NCBI GenBank assembly: GCA_045586595.1
Contig: JAZNAQ010000001.1
Coordinates: 1-5,791 of the forward strand
Length of the DNA: 5,791 nt
Reading direction: 5' to 3'
Origin: SIG480 sp045586595
GTDB lineage: Bacteria > Bacillota > Clostridia > Oscillospirales > JAAYXM01
Made by a program: the position numbers and the translations under genes. Below are positions 5,485-5,791 of this stretch, in pieces. Each line of letters opens with the position of its first letter. Position 1 is the first letter of the stretch. The notes under the pieces are model-generated. The model searched no databases, had not been told where the DNA came from, and saw only the letters and a list, made by a program, of their open reading frames with translations.

Positions 5485-5791
5485 CAGTCCGCACCTCCTT
5501 CCGCAAGAACTTTTTCGTAGTTTTCAAGATATGTGGGGGCATAAGGCGCTTTCAGCCAGTACTGAGGTTCGCGGAAAGAGGTTTTCACCTCGCTGCCATC
5601 AAGGCGGTTGAACACATAGCTGCCCTGGGGCAGCTCCATTTTGTCGGTGCGCAGCTTGACACGACAGGCCTGCATGAACATTTCTCCTACGGTCATGCGG
5701 GTCTCCACCTCCAGAACTCTTGCCAGTTCATGGGGATTGCGGGCGTAGGTTCTCTTGCCCTCGTCGTTTCTGATGCTGTCCATCCAAAGAA
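5484..5791 (-). CDS. Fumarate-reductase/AprA-type flavoprotein, C-terminal fragment (5' end outside window)
   Basis: The reading frame is open from the right edge and ends with TGA at 5484, so only about the last 102 residues are seen. An ATG exists at 5783 but codons before it are still sense (Leu-Trp), and a 99-residue protein has no independent ribosome site here, so I treat it as the end of a larger gene. The visible part, with NPHELARVLEVETRM, QACRVKLRTD and then SFREPQYWLKAPYAP and YLENYEKVL near the end, looks like the C-terminal helical and capping region of fumarate-reductase/succinate-dehydrogenase/AprA flavoproteins. The FAD-binding and catalytic parts are not in view, so the substrate cannot be judged. 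The downstream AprB-like ferredoxin supports the call. Confidence is good for the class, low for any substrate. Confidence 0.65.
   Translation of the reverse strand, partial: LWMDSIRNDEGKRTYARNPHELARVLEVETRMTVGEMFMQACRVKLRTDKMELPQGSYVFNRLDGSEVKTSFREPQYWLKAPYAPTYLENYEKVLAEGGAD

Noticed and set aside
5484..5783. The 99-residue frame starting at the ATG at 5783 as a complete small gene
   Set aside because: The frame is open to the window edge, and the content matches the C-terminal end of a large flavoprotein, so it is annotated as partial.
5137..5791. Dissimilatory APS reductase (aprAB) as a specific call
   Set aside because: Only the class resemblance of the ferredoxin and the flavoprotein tail is visible; no sulfate-reduction neighbours (sat, qmo, dsr) are present and the active site is out of view.

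Overview
The window looks like a piece of chromosome from a strictly anaerobic, low-to-mid GC Firmicute, probably a gut-type clostridium of the Oscillospiraceae kind. This is an inference from the strong AAGGAGG-type ribosome binding sites, the [FeFe]-hydrogenase-like and NuoF-like redox genes, a DUF2798 membrane protein and a Gram-positive style lipoprotein. No rRNA, tRNA, CRISPR array, insertion sequence or origin is visible.

Layout. (1) Positions 1-1103, minus strand: a two-gene unit of an exported M23 metallopeptidase followed 26 bp later by a lipoprotein with a ricin-B-like beta-trefoil domain; the lipoprotein runs off the left edge. (2) Positions 1104-1633: an AT-rich, 530 bp intergenic region with a minus-strand promoter for the M23 gene, a clear minus-strand intrinsic terminator that has no recognisable gene before it (possibly the end of a small RNA), and a plus-strand promoter for the next gene. 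(3) Positions 1634-2068, plus strand: a small membrane-anchored protein with a PH-like domain. (4) Positions 2075-2106: a strong hairpin between convergent genes, probably a bidirectional terminator. (5) Positions 2138-5791, minus strand: a tightly packed redox operon, read right to left: C-terminal end of a fumarate-reductase/AprA-type flavoprotein, an AprB-like 2x[4Fe-4S] ferredoxin, a four-helix DUF2798 membrane protein, a NuoF-like NADH/FMN/[4Fe-4S] subunit, and an [FeFe]-hydrogenase-like protein. Neighbouring genes overlap by 1-4 nt or are 12 bp apart.

The operon is the most interesting part. The last gene has a full NuoG/CpI-type N-terminus ([2Fe-2S], His-Cys [4Fe-4S], two [4Fe-4S]) and keeps all four H-cluster cysteines, but its H-domain is only about 200 residues and several residues next to the cluster in standard hydrogenases are replaced. 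The NuoF-like protein carries a fused remnant of the helical N-terminus of NuoE without the NuoE [2Fe-2S] domain. Together the five genes suggest an NAD(H)-linked, possibly membrane-associated, multi-cofactor complex joining a flavoprotein reductase to an H-cluster-like module. The overall reaction is not established by the sequence and is my inference.
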